From: Deltaproteobacteria bacterium
GTDB lineage: Bacteria; Desulfobacterota; Desulfuromonadia; Desulfuromonadales; JAAYDE01
Assembly: GCA_016934985.1 (NCBI GenBank)
Contig: JAFGRU010000026.1
Span: 1 to 64,000, forward strand
Direction of reading: 5' to 3'
Length of the DNA: 64,000 bases
Shown here: positions 7,555 through 17,128 of the stretch, piece after piece
Layout: each line of letters starts with the position of its first letter
Position numbering within the stretch: position 1 is the stretch's first letter
Program-made: the position numbers and the translations under genes
Notes under the pieces: generated by a model
What the model was told of the DNA's origin: nothing
The model's database searches: none
The model's input: only the letters and a program-made list of their open reading frames with translations

Positions 7555-8927
7555 CAGGTTTTTCTCCTTTGCTCTTCGATTTTTTCCCACCAGGCTGTCA
7601 CATCCTTTAACGCCCTTTCGGCCAGAGCCAGACGTCGGTCAGCGCGTTTTCTCAATCTCTTCCCTTCCAGCGGGGGAAAGAGACCATAGTTGACATTCAT
7701 AGGCTGAAAGTTTTCAGCATCAGCCCCGGTCAAATGAGAAACCAAAGCCCCTAACGCCGTGGTTGCCGGAGGCGGTGGAATTTCTTTCTGTGCCAAAAAA
7801 GCCACGGCAAATATCCCCGCCAGAAAGCCGCAGGCCGCCGATTCGACATAGCCTTCGACGCCGGTAATCTGGCCGGCGAAAAACAGCCGCAGGTTGCTTT
7901 TCAACTGCAGGGTCGGAAGCAGGCAGCGGGGGGCGTTGATGAAAGTATTGCGGTGCATGCTTCCGAGGCGGGCAAAACGGGCGTTTCCCAGGCCGGGGAT
8001 AGTGCGGAAGATGCGGCGCTGTTCCGGGTAGGTCAGCTTGGTCTGGAAACCGACCATGTTGAATAGACTTTTTGACAGGTTTTCCTGGCGTAATTGAAGC
8101 ACGGCAAAAGCCTCTTTGCCGGTGCGGGGATCGGGCAGCCCGACCGGCTTCATGGGGCCGAAAGCCAGGGTCATCTCGCCGCGTTCGGCCAGAACCTCGA
8201 TCGGCATGCAGCCTTCGAAATGTATGCCTTTCTCAAAATCGCGAAACGGAACCTTCTCCGCCCGGCAGAGCTCGTCAACAAAGCGCATATATTCTTCTTT
8301 GCTCAAGGGGCAGTTGAGATAATCCTTGCCCCCTTTGTCGTAACGCGAGGCCCACCAGGCGACCTCATAATCGATGGAGTCCGCTTCCACAATGGGGGCA
8401 ATGGCATCGTAGAAATAAAGATGCTCTTCACCGGTTGCCCGGCAGATAGCCATACCCAGGGCCTCTGATGTCAAGGGACCGGAGGCGACGATCACAGCCC
8501 CGCCGTCGGGGATCTCGGTGATTTCCTCACGCCGCAATTCAATCAAAGGATGGGTGGCAATTTTTTCCGTAATCCAGGCGGAGAACGCGTTCCGGTCTAC
8601 GGCCAAAGAACCGCCAGCGGGTACCTGGCAGGCATCCGCCGCCTGCATAAACAGGGAGCCGCAACGCCGCAGCTCTTCTTTGAGGCAGCCAACGGCATTG
8701 TTCATTCCCATGCCTCGAAAGCTGTTGGAGCAGACCAGCTCGGCGAGGTTTTCACTGTCGTGGGCAGGAGAGAAACGTCCCGGTTTCATTTCATGCAAAA
8801 CTACCGGAAAACCTTCCTGGGCGACCTGCCAGGCCGCCTCACAACCGGCCAGGCCACCGCCAACAACAAGAATTTGAGGTTTTTCAGTTTGAGGATTCAA
8901 TTTGTTTTTTTGCCTTCCACCAATCAT
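7554..8927 (-). CDS. trmFO: methylenetetrahydrofolate-tRNA-(uracil-5-)-methyltransferase TrmFO
   Basis: This is a flavoprotein that makes ribothymidine at position 54 of tRNA with methylene-tetrahydrofolate as carbon donor. The FAD-binding Rossmann motif [19 protein letters not shown] is near the N-terminus. The TrmFO/Gid blocks [44 protein letters not shown] and [19 protein letters not shown] are all present. ATG 8925-8927 is chosen; a GTG two codons earlier (8931-8933) is possible and neither has a strong Shine-Dalgarno. It lies between topA and maf, with a hairpin terminator behind topA and a coupled overlap with maf. Confidence 0.93.
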   Translation of the reverse strand: MIGGRQKNKLNPQTEKPQILVVGGGLAGCEAAWQVAQEGFPVVLHEMKPGRFSPAHDSENLAELVCSNSFRGMGMNNAVGCLKEELRRCGSLFMQAADACQVPAGGSLAVDRNAFSAWITEKIATHPLIELRREEITEIPDGGAVIVASGPLTSEALGMAICRATGEEHLYFYDAIAPIVEADSIDYEVAWWASRYDKGGKDYLNCPLSKEEYMRFVDELCRAEKVPFRDFEKGIHFEGCMPIEVLAERGEMTLAFGPMKPVGLPDPRTGKEAFAVLQLRQENLSKSLFNMVGFQTKLTYPEQRRIFRTIPGLGNARFARLGSMHRNTFINAPRCLLPTLQLKSNLRLFFAGQITGVEGYVESAACGFLAGIFAVAFLAQKEIPPPPATTALGALVSHLTGADAENFQPMNVNYGLFPPLEGKRLRKRADRRLALAERALKDVTAWWEKIEEQRRKT

Positions 8928-8948
8928 TTCCACAGGTCAAAAAGACCG

Positions 8949-8994
8949 AAAGCCTGTTCCGCCTCCCAAAGTACTTTGGGGACGAACAGGCTTT
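8949..8994 (-). terminator. hairpin between topA and trmFO
   Basis: This is a long two-part stem: AAAGCCTGTTC (8949-8959) pairs with GAACAGGCTTT (8984-8994), and inside it CCCAAAG pairs with CTTTGGG. On the minus strand the stem is followed after three bases by TCTTTTT. It probably terminates topA, although its symmetry also allows a processing or stabilising role before trmFO. Confidence 0.65.
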
Positions 8995-9022
8995 TGACTT
9001 TAACACACGGCTGAGAATAAAT

Positions 9023-11362
9023 TTATTTCTTTTTGGCAGTCTTCCTGGCAGCAGTTTTTTTAGGGGCGGCTTTCTTTTTTTCCGGTTCTTCCAGCTGCAA
9101 CCGCCAATCACAATCTTCCTGGGGACATTTCCGGTATTTACCATCCCTTTTGGTGGTCTTTTCCACGATCAGGGGGAAACCGCATTTGGGGCAGGGTTCG
9201 CTGACCGGCATATCCCACAGGGCATATTTACATTTCGGGTAGCGATTGCACGAGTAAAATATTTTTCCGTAGCGGCTTTTTTTCTCCTGAATTTCGCCTT
9301 CCTTGCACTGAGGGCAGGAAATCCCCAAGGCCTTCGGCTTCACCAGGGGCTGGATATTTTTACACTCGGGATAGGCGGAACAGGCCAGAAACTTGCCATA
9401 GCGACCTGATTTAACCAGCATCTGAGCACCGCACTTTTCACATTTTTCCTCGGAAAAGACAACTTCCTTTTCTTCCTGGGGCGACAAAGACTCGGTAAAA
9501 CGGCACTCGGGGAAACCCGAACAGGCGAGAAATTTTCCGGAACGTCCGAGTTTTATTACCAAAGGCTTGCCGCAATCGGGACACTCGCGGTCCGTCTCCT
9601 CGGTGGTGACATCCTGCTTGCTGACTTCGCCCTCTTTTTGTTGGAGCAAAGCGATGAAAGGCTCCCAAAACTCTTTGAGGACAGGCCGCCATTTCTTTTC
9701 ATCCCTGGAAATGGCATCGAGATCCCCTTCCAGATGGGCGGTAAAGTCATAATCCACATATTTCTGAAAATGCTTGACCAGGAGGTCGTTGACCACCATG
9801 CCGAGGTCTTCCGGGAAAAAGGTCCGTTTTTCCTGACGAACGTATTTCCGCGTGACCAGGGTATTCATAATCGGAGCGTAGGTGGAAGGACGCCCTATGC
9901 CGTTCTCCTCCAGGGTTTTGACAAGGCTCGCTTCGGTAAAGCGCGGCGGAGGCTGGGTAAAGTGCTGTTCGGGGAGCAATTCCCTGCAGGCCAGGGGCTC
10001 GTTCTCGGCAAGATCGGGAAGAAGCTTGTCGTCATCCCGGCCATTGCCGTTATCATCCGTGCCTTCGATATAGAGCTTCATGAACCCGGGGAAGCGGATT
10101 ACCTGGCCGGAAGCCCTGAAAACAAACCGTTCGCCACCGCTGATGTCGACGGCCGTCACATCGAGGATGGCAGCCGCCATCTGGGAGGCCAGAGCGCGCC
10201 GCCAGATAAGATCGTAAAGGCGGAACTGGTCGGGCGTCAGAAAAGACTTGACCTGGTCAGGAGTGTGGGCGAAAACGGTCGGCCGGATGGCTTCATGAGC
10301 CTCCTGGGCATTCTTCGCCTTGTTTTTGAAAACACGTGGTTTATCCAAACAATATTCAGGGCCGATGCTGTTTTTGATGATGGTTTTGGCTTCCGCAATG
10401 GCCTCTTGGGAAAGGGCCACGGAATCAGTTCGCATGTAGGTAATGAGGCCTTCGGCACCATTGCCGATATTAACACCCTCATAGAGCTTCTGGGCCACAC
10501 TCATGGTTTTGCGGGCGGCAAAACCAAGCTTGCGGCTGGCTTCCTGCTGAAGGGTACTGGTAATGAAAGGCGGCGCCGGATTGCGCTTTTTCTCTTTGCG
10601 GGATACGGAAGCGACACGGAAACCCTGCTTTTCCCGGATCTTTTCAAGGTCGGCGGTAAGTTTTTGCGCTTCTTTTTCGTTTACGATGGCAAATTTTTCA
10701 AGCTTTTCACCATCCACGGCGAAAAGCCGTGCAGGGAAGCTTTTTTTCCCGCGATTCTCAAAAACAGCTTCAATGGTCCAATACTCTTCAGGCTTGAACG
10801 CCAGAATTTCTTTTTCTCTCTCACAAATCAAGCGCAAGGCAACGGACTGGACCCGCCCGGCGGAAAGGCCGTAAGCGATCTTTTTCCAGAGAAAGGGTGA
10901 GAGGTTGAAGCCGACCAGATAATCGAGAATGGAACGGGCCTGTTGAGCATCGACCAGGGGCCGGGAGATGCTGCGGGCTTCTTCCATGGCCCGGCTGACG
11001 GCGCTCTTCGTTATCTCATGAAAAGCGACCCTTTTGACTTTCATGCGGGGGTCATCCTCGGAGATGCCGATAGCTTCCAGAAGGTGCCAGGCAATGGCTT
11101 CCCCCTCACGGTCGGGGTCAGTGGCCAGAATCAGTTCTTTTGCATTTTTGGATTCTTTGCGGATGTTGTCCAGGTAGGTTTTGCTCTTGGGCAGAACAGC
11201 GTAGTGGGGCTCAAAATTGTTCTCGACACTGACGGAACCCTTTTTACTCGGCAAGGCCCTGACATGGCCGTAAGAAGCCAGAACCTTGTAATCTTTTCCT
11301 AAAAACTTCTCAATGGTTTTTGCCTTGGCAGGCGATTCCACAATCACCAGAGACTTTGCCAT
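9023..11362 (-). CDS. topA: DNA topoisomerase I
   Basis: This type IA topoisomerase relaxes negatively supercoiled DNA through a 5'-phosphotyrosine intermediate. The Toprim domain begins LVIVESPAKAKTIEKFLG and carries the TDPDREGEAIAW acidic motif (residues 81-92). The catalytic Tyr is Tyr309 in GLITYMRTDS. The C-terminus has four zinc-ribbon modules (CPDC...CSGFPEC, CEKC...CSAYPEC, CPQC...CNRYPKC, CPKC...CPQEDC) and ends in a Lys/Ala-rich basic tail that can bind DNA non-specifically. At 779 residues it is of usual length. It precedes trmFO on the same strand, with dprA and smg upstream. Confidence 0.97.
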   Translation of the reverse strand: MAKSLVIVESPAKAKTIEKFLGKDYKVLASYGHVRALPSKKGSVSVENNFEPHYAVLPKSKTYLDNIRKESKNAKELILATDPDREGEAIAWHLLEAIGISEDDPRMKVKRVAFHEITKSAVSRAMEEARSISRPLVDAQQARSILDYLVGFNLSPFLWKKIAYGLSAGRVQSVALRLICEREKEILAFKPEEYWTIEAVFENRGKKSFPARLFAVDGEKLEKFAIVNEKEAQKLTADLEKIREKQGFRVASVSRKEKKRNPAPPFITSTLQQEASRKLGFAARKTMSVAQKLYEGVNIGNGAEGLITYMRTDSVALSQEAIAEAKTIIKNSIGPEYCLDKPRVFKNKAKNAQEAHEAIRPTVFAHTPDQVKSFLTPDQFRLYDLIWRRALASQMAAAILDVTAVDISGGERFVFRASGQVIRFPGFMKLYIEGTDDNGNGRDDDKLLPDLAENEPLACRELLPEQHFTQPPPRFTEASLVKTLEENGIGRPSTYAPIMNTLVTRKYVRQEKRTFFPEDLGMVVNDLLVKHFQKYVDYDFTAHLEGDLDAISRDEKKWRPVLKEFWEPFIALLQQKEGEVSKQDVTTEETDRECPDCGKPLVIKLGRSGKFLACSGFPECRFTESLSPQEEKEVVFSEEKCEKCGAQMLVKSGRYGKFLACSAYPECKNIQPLVKPKALGISCPQCKEGEIQEKKSRYGKIFYSCNRYPKCKYALWDMPVSEPCPKCGFPLIVEKTTKRDGKYRKCPQEDCDWRLQLEEPEKKKAAPKKTAARKTAKKK

Positions 11363-11443
11363 TTAGACCTCGTTTTGCCGGTTTAAAGCACATGCTAATC
11401 CGGTAAGTTATTCTCAAGAAAAAACGGTTCTACAAAGCCTAAA

Positions 11444-11476
11444 CGAAAAAGGCTGCAGTCACATCTGCAGCCTTCC
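11444..11476 (-). terminator. Rho-independent terminator behind smg
   Basis: AAGGCTGCAG (11449-11458) and CTGCAGCCTT (11465-11474) form a 10-bp stem with a 6-base loop. Read on the minus strand the stem runs into TTTTTCG. It lies a few bases beyond the smg stop and separates smg from topA. Confidence 0.8.
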
Positions 11477-11480
11477 CAAC

Positions 11481-11954
11481 TTAATGGTAAAGCAGGGACC
11501 ACTCATCTTTTAGTATACACTCCATTTCCCTTCCGTACTGTTCTAACGAACGTGAAAAAAGGGTCAGGGCGATTACCGCTTTCAACTCTTGAAAAGATAT
11601 GCCGTCCTCTTCAACAGACACGACCTGCCCGATGATTTCTTCCATCTCGTCACAGGTTAACATGCCCATAGTCCGCATTTTCATGAGGAGCCCCTGAGCC
11701 TCAAGGGAAAGGGTGCGTTTTTCCTCGGAGGTAAATACCCTGGTTGACTCTTCACGAGTTTCGGAGTCTTCCCCTCCGTTCTTCAAATTATCGTCAGAGA
11801 GGTTTTCAATCCAATGAAAGGCGGCGTTTATTTCTTCCAGATTGAACCCTGTATCCAACAACTCCTGAATGATGTTTCCATCTCCAGAAAGATCGCGTTT
11901 TTCGTAAACATACTGGGCAATAATATTTACAATGGCTAGTACCCGGTCTCTCAA
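11481..11954 (-). CDS. smg: Smg family protein (DUF494)
   Basis: The 157-residue product matches the Smg/DUF494 family, which is regularly found beside dprA and topA in proteobacteria. No enzymatic role is established. The N-terminal helix RVLAIVNIIAQYVYEKRDLS and the LLDTGFNLEEINAAFHWIE segment are characteristic, and the remainder is helical and acidic. The start is TTG 11952-11954, preceded by GGAGGG. It is followed by its own terminator. The smg/dprA pairing fits the common smf-smg arrangement. Confidence 0.85.
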   Translation of the reverse strand: MRDRVLAIVNIIAQYVYEKRDLSGDGNIIQELLDTGFNLEEINAAFHWIENLSDDNLKNGGEDSETREESTRVFTSEEKRTLSLEAQGLLMKMRTMGMLTCDEMEEIIGQVVSVEEDGISFQELKAVIALTLFSRSLEQYGREMECILKDEWSLLYH

Positions 11955-11983
11955 AAACCCTCCATTTTCTTACGGCTTTATTA

Positions 11984-13078
11984 CTATTGATTTTTACTAA
12001 ATTGCATGCCGGGAAGTCGGGAAATCAAGCCCGCGAGTTCTAAGTGCAGTAACCTAGCGGAAACCTCACTGGGTGTCAAGCCGCTTTTCCGGACAATATC
12101 ATCAAGGCAGGAAGGCTGTTCGTCAATTAACGCAAGAATCTCGGCCTCTTGAGGGGAAAGGTTCGGAGGCTCTTGACGTACCGATTTCAAAACAGGATTT
12201 CCCGCTTTTGCAGGCCAGAGAACCTCAAGAATATCCCGGGGCTCCGTCACCAGATGTGCCCCCTGGCGAAGTAGCTGGTTAACGCCCCGACTGTTACTGG
12301 AGAGCACCGAACCCGGGACCGCGAAAACTTCCCGTCCCTGTTCTAACGCCAGTTCAGCCGTAATCAGAGAGCCGCTCTTTTCAGAAGCCTCGACAATCAG
12401 AACTCCGCGGCTCAAGCCACTGATAATGCGATTGCGAACCGGGAAATGGTGCGCCAAAGGGCGAGCCCCCGGCGGATATTCGGAGATGATGTTCCCTTGC
12501 TCGGCTATTTGGGCAAAAAGATGCCTGTTTTCATAAGGATAAACCTGGTCTATGCCGCATCCAAGAACAGCCATAGTCTTCCCATTTACAGCCAGAGCCC
12601 CCTCGTGAGCCGCCGTATCGATACCTCGCGCCAAACCGCTGACAATCGTCAGGCCTTTTGCAGCCAGTTCACTGCAGAGCTCCCGGGTAAAACGAAGATG
12701 CGAACTGGAAGCCCGGCGGGAACCGACGACAGCAAGACAGGCATCAAACGCACATGAGCCACGTTGAAAAAGCAGCGCCGGCGGATCATGGATTTCGCGC
12801 AACAAAGATGGATACTTATCCTCGTCAGTAAAGACAATTAATTGGGTTTGACTCTTTTCCAGAATTTTTCTGGCTGTGACCAGAGAGGGTTCATCTTCAG
12901 GGAGGATATTTTTTTTCAGAGACGCCGAAAGACCTGCCCGGCGGAACCATTCCCCCGGCTCAGCGGCAAGTGCCGCTTCACTGTTTGGGAAAGCGGACAT
13001 GAGCTTCACCAGGCTGGAACGCCCCAGTCCCGGCGAAAGATACAATCTCAGCCACCCGCTGTTTGCATCAACAGTCAT
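11984..13078 (-). CDS. dprA: DNA processing protein DprA (Smf)
   Basis: DprA protects incoming single-stranded DNA during natural transformation and loads RecA on it. The Rossmann-like core shows VVGSRRASSSHLRFTREL, GLTIVSGLARGIDTAAHEGAL and VLGCGIDQVYP, followed by IISEYPPG and FPVRNRIISGLS. A SAM-like helical domain precedes it and a winged helix (LSPQEAEILALIDEQPS...) follows it. ATG 13076-13078 (MTVDANSGW) is preferred. The frame is open 15 codons further to a TTG, but that extension lies inside the hairpin of the upstream gene's terminator. comF further along the window is another competence-family gene. Confidence 0.92.
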   Translation of the reverse strand: MTVDANSGWLRLYLSPGLGRSSLVKLMSAFPNSEAALAAEPGEWFRRAGLSASLKKNILPEDEPSLVTARKILEKSQTQLIVFTDEDKYPSLLREIHDPPALLFQRGSCAFDACLAVVGSRRASSSHLRFTRELCSELAAKGLTIVSGLARGIDTAAHEGALAVNGKTMAVLGCGIDQVYPYENRHLFAQIAEQGNIISEYPPGARPLAHHFPVRNRIISGLSRGVLIVEASEKSGSLITAELALEQGREVFAVPGSVLSSNSRGVNQLLRQGAHLVTEPRDILEVLWPAKAGNPVLKSVRQEPPNLSPQEAEILALIDEQPSCLDDIVRKSGLTPSEVSARLLHLELAGLISRLPGMQFSKNQ

Positions 13079-13096
13079 TTGATCCGCCAAAAAATC

Positions 13097-13133
13097 AAAA
13101 AAGGGATTGAAGAGGACCTCCAATCCCTTTTTT
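13097..13133 (-). terminator. terminator between the LysM gene and dprA
   Basis: AAAAAAGGGATTG (13097-13109) pairs with CAATCCCTTTTTT (13121-13133), a 13-bp stem ending in a T tract on either strand. It terminates the LysM gene on the minus strand. It overlaps any longer dprA reading frame and so argues for the internal dprA start. Confidence 0.75.
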
Positions 13134-13162
13134 GAAATGAACTTAACAAGAATTTTCCTCTT

Positions 13163-14158
13163 TTAATGTTTTACAGTGAAAGCTTTGTCCCCCACCTGGA
13201 TGTCTTCCCGGGACTTCAATATCAGAGCCGAAGATGTATGCGGGCCGGTTTCAAGCACCACAGCGCTTCCCAAAAGGACATCCGGCAATTGCAGGTCTTC
13301 TTTGGTTAACGCTTGCGCCGTAACCTTTCTCTCCCTTGCAAGATAAACAAGGTTACCGGGATAAAGACCATCTTTCGAACCAAGATCCAGATAAAGGAGG
13401 TCATAGGCACCAAGCGCCAGCTGGTCACTGGTGGCGGATACGACAAAGCCGGAGAGCGACTCGGAACTTTTTTTCATTACAATTTCCTGAACCTTTGTAC
13501 TTAACGGGACAATTGCATCACCGCGTCGAATTTCCTGGGAAGCGTCGGTGATCTGCGCCGTGGCAACCGACTCATTCAACTCGAGAATGGTCACTTCACC
13601 CACGTCTACAATCTGATGCCCCATCTGTTTTCCGGTCCGAGGATGTTTAACTTCCTTTCCTTTGCGAAAAACGGAATATTTGTCGCCAACGTTAACCGAA
13701 GACAAATCCTTCATCTGCAAAAAGACGGTATCATCTTTTGTAAGAAGAATCCGGTTGTCCGTAGCATCGACCAGAACACCACTGGCATCCAGTTCATCCG
13801 AGGTAATAAACCCCTCAGGCTCGCCCATTGTTTTTACAGTAATCACATCCGAGTCGATGGTCTGTTCCCACGTGCCTTGACCCGGAGCCGTTTTCTGCTC
13901 TCCTACAACCAGCGTGCGTCCGTCATAAATGGTAATTTTCTGGCCAGGGAAAATCAGGTGAGGATTGGTAACAAATTCATTATAAGACCAAAGATTGGGC
14001 CAGTATTGCGGATCTTTTAAAAAGCGTTCCGACACGCCCCAAAGGGTGTCTCCCTTTTTAATGATATAAGTTTTGGGAACACTTTTTCCAGCTATGGCTA
14101 AGCAGGAACCGATCAGTACCAGACTAAACGATATTGCTATCAATTTCTTTACTGTCAT
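13163..14158 (-). CDS. secreted LysM domain protein
   Basis: The 331-residue exported protein has a signal peptide (MTVKKLIAISFSLVLIGSCL...) and then one LysM peptidoglycan-binding domain at about residues 29-78 (TYIIKKGDTLWGVSERF ... NPHLIFPGQKITI). The remaining 240 residues are beta-rich repeats without a catalytic motif, so it is more likely a wall-anchored structural protein than a hydrolase. It is 19 bases downstream of ybgF on the same strand and ends at a strong terminator. The two probably form an envelope operon related to Tol-Pal function. Confidence 0.85.
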   Translation of the reverse strand: MTVKKLIAISFSLVLIGSCLAIAGKSVPKTYIIKKGDTLWGVSERFLKDPQYWPNLWSYNEFVTNPHLIFPGQKITIYDGRTLVVGEQKTAPGQGTWEQTIDSDVITVKTMGEPEGFITSDELDASGVLVDATDNRILLTKDDTVFLQMKDLSSVNVGDKYSVFRKGKEVKHPRTGKQMGHQIVDVGEVTILELNESVATAQITDASQEIRRGDAIVPLSTKVQEIVMKKSSESLSGFVVSATSDQLALGAYDLLYLDLGSKDGLYPGNLVYLARERKVTAQALTKEDLQLPDVLLGSAVVLETGPHTSSALILKSREDIQVGDKAFTVKH

Positions 14159-14177
14159 AATCTTCCAATCCTATAGT

Positions 14178-14861
14178 TTATTGGTAGTCCGGATTCAGGC
14201 TTTCCTCCGACAGGGTCCTAGCAGCAGGGCTGTCCGGATAATTGTTCAGAAGAAAACGAAGCGCCTTCTCAGCCTTTTCTTCCTGATAAAGCCTCCTGTA
14301 CGCCTGAACAGTCTTCATCAATGCCTCAGGAACTTTTTCGTTGTGCGGATAAAGATTAACAACCTGGTTGTACTCTTCAACAGCCTTATCAAACTGCTCT
14401 AACGAGAAGTAGCATTCCCCAAGCCAGAACCGTGCATTGCCCACATAGTGGTTATCCGGAAATTTCTCCAAAAAAGTTTCAAACTTGACAATAGCACTTT
14501 CATAGCGACCGGCAGCAAACTCGCCAAAAGCTTCCAGGTACACAGACGTGGGCGTAACCTCGCCACCTGCCTCCTCACGTCCCAATACTCTAGCGAAGCC
14601 TTTTGGAGCTGTTTCGGTGACCTTTTTCGCAATCAAACTATCAATGATCTGCTGATGGTCCCGCATTCTGGCTTCCAGCAAGAGCAGATTATCCTGATTC
14701 TTTTCAACCTGCTCCGAAAGCTCCTGCACCTTTTCCTGCAAAGAACCCGCCCCGTTGTTATTAAGACTCGAAGGTGGGATCGCACATCCTGGGATAGCAA
14801 GAGCTAAGCCAAAAAAGAAAAAAAACCGAACAAACGCAATTCCAGATTGTTGAATTCTCAT
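14178..14861 (-). CDS. YbgF/CpoB-like TPR lipoprotein
   Basis: The 227-residue protein resembles the Tol-Pal-associated YbgF (CpoB), which couples outer-membrane constriction to septal peptidoglycan synthesis. Its signal ends in the lipobox LAIPGC, unlike E. coli CpoB, which is soluble. A coiled-coil trimerisation helix follows (LQEKVQELSEQVEKNQDNLL) and then C-terminal TPR repeats (YLEAFGEFAAGRYESAIVKF, ARFWLGECYFSLEQFDKAVEEY, ALMKTVQAYRRLYQEEKAEKA). The tol and pal genes are not in the window. It opens the minus-strand transcript that continues into the LysM gene. Confidence 0.85.
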   Translation of the reverse strand: MRIQQSGIAFVRFFFFFGLALAIPGCAIPPSSLNNNGAGSLQEKVQELSEQVEKNQDNLLLLEARMRDHQQIIDSLIAKKVTETAPKGFARVLGREEAGGEVTPTSVYLEAFGEFAAGRYESAIVKFETFLEKFPDNHYVGNARFWLGECYFSLEQFDKAVEEYNQVVNLYPHNEKVPEALMKTVQAYRRLYQEEKAEKALRFLLNNYPDSPAARTLSEESLNPDYQ

Positions 14862-15108
14862 TGATTATTACTCTCAGACAGGTTAGAAAAAAATACGAAT
14901 CATAAATTGGCCTGATTAAAGCGCTCCCTTGAAAAAACCATGGGACTCAAGCTGGGGCGCGTCCTGTTTTCACGCAAATATCTGTTGGTGAAAACTTCTT
15001 AGCATAATTAGCATAATCTAAAGAGCAATTAAAATACCAAATCCCTTTTCCCCGAAGTCAATATTTGTTATTAAACGTTCTTTTTCCTGACAGGATTTAC
15101 ATCGACCA

Positions 15109-16332
15109 ATGAAAAATATTCCGGAACTTCTGGCCCCTGCCGGCGACTTGGAAAAACTTGATACCGCTCTCCATTTCGGTGCGGATGCCGTTTATCTTGG
15201 TGGAGAAAAATTCAGTCTTCGGGCCGCTGCTGGCAACTTTTCCTTCAAAGACTTGGCTCGCGCGCGTGAAGTAACACGAAAATACGCAAAAAAATTATAT
15301 TTAACATTAAACGCCTATCTACACCAAAAAGATATCAGCGCCTTCCGCAACTTTCTCAAGGAGTTGATGCCCCTCGATATGGATGCTTATATCGTTTCGG
15401 ACCCTGGAGCTTTGGCACTGATCCGCGATATCGACCCCGACCGGCCCCTTCACCTATCAACCCAGACAAACACAACCAATGCGGCTGCGGCCAATTTCTG
15501 GAGGGAAATGGGGATCCACCGTATCAACCTGGCCCGGGAGCTGAGTCTGGATGAAATCAGAGAAATCCGAACTGCATCTCCCCTCGAGTTAGAAGTGTTT
15601 ATCCATGGTGCCATGTGTGTCGCTTATTCCGGACGCTGTCTGCTGTCCGCCGCTCTCACCGGCCGCAGCGCCAACCAGGGAGCATGCACTCATCCCTGTC
15701 GTTGGAAATACGCGCTGGTCGAGGAGACCCGGCCGGATGAATATCTGCCGCTGGAAGAAGACGCAGGCGGCACCTATATAATGAATAGCCGGGATCTGTG
15801 TCTCATTGACCACATCCCGGAACTTGTTTCCGCCGGGGTCAACAGCCTGAAAATTGAAGGGCGCATGAAAAGCCGCTACTACCTGGCCGTTGTTACAAGC
15901 GTTTACCGCCATGCCCTTGATACCTTCCTTTCCAGCCCTCAGAGTTACCGTTGCGACCCACTCTGGAAAAAAGAATTGGAAAAAGTCAGCCATCGACCTT
16001 ATGGAACAGGCTTTCTGTTCTCACCGGAGAACCAGGGGATTCAACCTCAAAACTCAAACTATATCCGCACCCATGAATTTATCGGCGTCTTGCTAGAAAA
16101 CCCAGACGGTCAAATCCTGGTCCAGGTCCGCAATCGTTTTTTCCCCGGCGACACCCTTGAGAACGTCTCTCCCCGCATGCAACGGACAGCTTTTCATGCC
16201 GCATCTCTTCGCAGGCATGACGGCACCGCTCTGGAAGTCGCCCAGCCCAATGACCTAGTGCTCATGGACCTCCCCCCTTCAGCCCGGCCAGGTGACCTTT
16301 TGCGGCGGGAAAAACCTCCAGCATCAACTTGA
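15109..16332 (+). CDS. U32 family protein, TrhP-like tRNA hydroxylation factor
   Basis: This peptidase U32 family member is close to TrhP (YegQ), which takes part in forming 5-hydroxyuridine at the wobble position of tRNA. It is not a true protease in that role. The U32 signature is EVFIHGAMCVAYSGRCLLS, followed by the conserved ACTHPCRWKY; these cysteines are the expected Fe-S ligands. The N-terminal LLAPAGDLEKLDTALHFGADAVYLGG is typical of the TIM-barrel part, and ESLKIEGRMKSRYY appears here as NSLKIEGRMKSRYY. Length is 407 residues. It is alone on the plus strand behind a 247-base region shared with divergent ybgF, and its 3' end overlaps the convergent phosphoesterase by nine bases. Confidence 0.85.
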   Translation: MKNIPELLAPAGDLEKLDTALHFGADAVYLGGEKFSLRAAAGNFSFKDLARAREVTRKYAKKLYLTLNAYLHQKDISAFRNFLKELMPLDMDAYIVSDPGALALIRDIDPDRPLHLSTQTNTTNAAAANFWREMGIHRINLARELSLDEIREIRTASPLELEVFIHGAMCVAYSGRCLLSAALTGRSANQGACTHPCRWKYALVEETRPDEYLPLEEDAGGTYIMNSRDLCLIDHIPELVSAGVNSLKIEGRMKSRYYLAVVTSVYRHALDTFLSSPQSYRCDPLWKKELEKVSHRPYGTGFLFSPENQGIQPQNSNYIRTHEFIGVLLENPDGQILVQVRNRFFPGDTLENVSPRMQRTAFHAASLRRHDGTALEVAQPNDLVLMDLPPSARPGDLLRREKPPAST

Positions 16333-17049
16333 CCTATCTCTTTTACAGCCTACTGAATCCCAAAAATAGCGCCGCCGGACATCACAACAGGTCAAATGAC
16401 GGCCATAAACCGCTCCTGTATCCAAACCGATTTTGTCTTTTTCCTGTAGGGGGCTGGGTAATGGAGTGTGACCAAAAACCACGGTTTTACCGAACTCATA
16501 ATCTGAATCCAAAAAATCCCCCCGAATCCAGAGAAAATCCCGTTCGTCATGATCTTCCAAAGCAACGCCCGGCCGCAATCCGGCATGAACGAAAATAAAA
16601 GACTCCCGTTCGTAGAAGAGTTGAAGATTCTCAAAAAACTCGAGATGCTCGGGAGGAATCTTTATCCCGTCTTCAGTCTCATAACTCTTAAGGGTTTCCC
16701 ATCCACCGTTGGCCATATAAAGCAATGCATTTTTCCCTTGCAGATAATCGAGAAGCATTGCCTCGTGATTTCCTTTGAGAAACACCGTGGCCGGATAACG
16801 TTTACGGAAGTTGAGTAAATAATCCACAACCCCGCGGCTCTCCGGACCACGGTCGATATAGTCTCCGAGAAAGATAACCTGATCGTTATCCTGCGGCCGG
16901 ACACGAGACATCAGGCATTGGATTTGCTCAAGGCAACCATGGATATCTCCCACGGCCAACAGCCTTCCCTGACTCGGATCTCCGCCGGCAACTTTCTGTC
17001 CATTTTCTTGGGGCACTGCCTTATCGCCCTGAGAACCTGGGGAAGACAT
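16324..17049 (-). CDS. PrpA/ApaH-like metallophosphoesterase (Ser/Thr phosphatase)
   Basis: This is a calcineurin-type metallophosphoesterase of the bacterial PP2A-like group. All five metal-binding motifs are visible: GDIHG, GDYIDRGPE, GNHEAM, a later HAG (FIFVHAGLRPG) and GHT (VVFGHTPLP). It probably dephosphorylates phospho-Ser/Thr proteins or dinucleoside polyphosphates. ATG 17047-17049 is chosen because the 25 codons upstream in frame run through a strong hairpin (17067-17086). The product is then 241 residues, normal for the family. It lies downstream of pgeF on the minus strand and overlaps the tail of the convergent U32 gene. Confidence 0.82.
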   Translation of the reverse strand: MSSPGSQGDKAVPQENGQKVAGGDPSQGRLLAVGDIHGCLEQIQCLMSRVRPQDNDQVIFLGDYIDRGPESRGVVDYLLNFRKRYPATVFLKGNHEAMLLDYLQGKNALLYMANGGWETLKSYETEDGIKIPPEHLEFFENLQLFYERESFIFVHAGLRPGVALEDHDERDFLWIRGDFLDSDYEFGKTVVFGHTPLPSPLQEKDKIGLDTGAVYGRHLTCCDVRRRYFWDSVGCKRDRSS

Positions 17050-17066
17050 GGGGGCGGAACAAAACA

Positions 17067-17086
17067 GGGGAAGCCACGGCTTCCCC
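17067..17086 (-). terminator. hairpin between pgeF and the phosphoesterase
   Basis: GGGGAAGCC (17067-17075) and GGCTTCCCC (17078-17086) form a 9-bp GC-rich stem with a 2-base loop. On the minus strand TGTTTTGTT follows; on the plus strand CATCTTTTT follows. It could terminate pgeF or convergent transcription, or work as a stability element before the phosphoesterase start. Confidence 0.55.
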
Positions 17087-17128
17087 CATCTTTTTAAGTT
17101 CGGTTTTTCGAAAACCTTTCTCATAGAG

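Noticed and set aside
9638-10900. 420-codon open frame on the plus strand
   Set aside because: It lies wholly antisense to topA, has the composition of a mirrored coding frame, and shows no motif or ribosome binding site.
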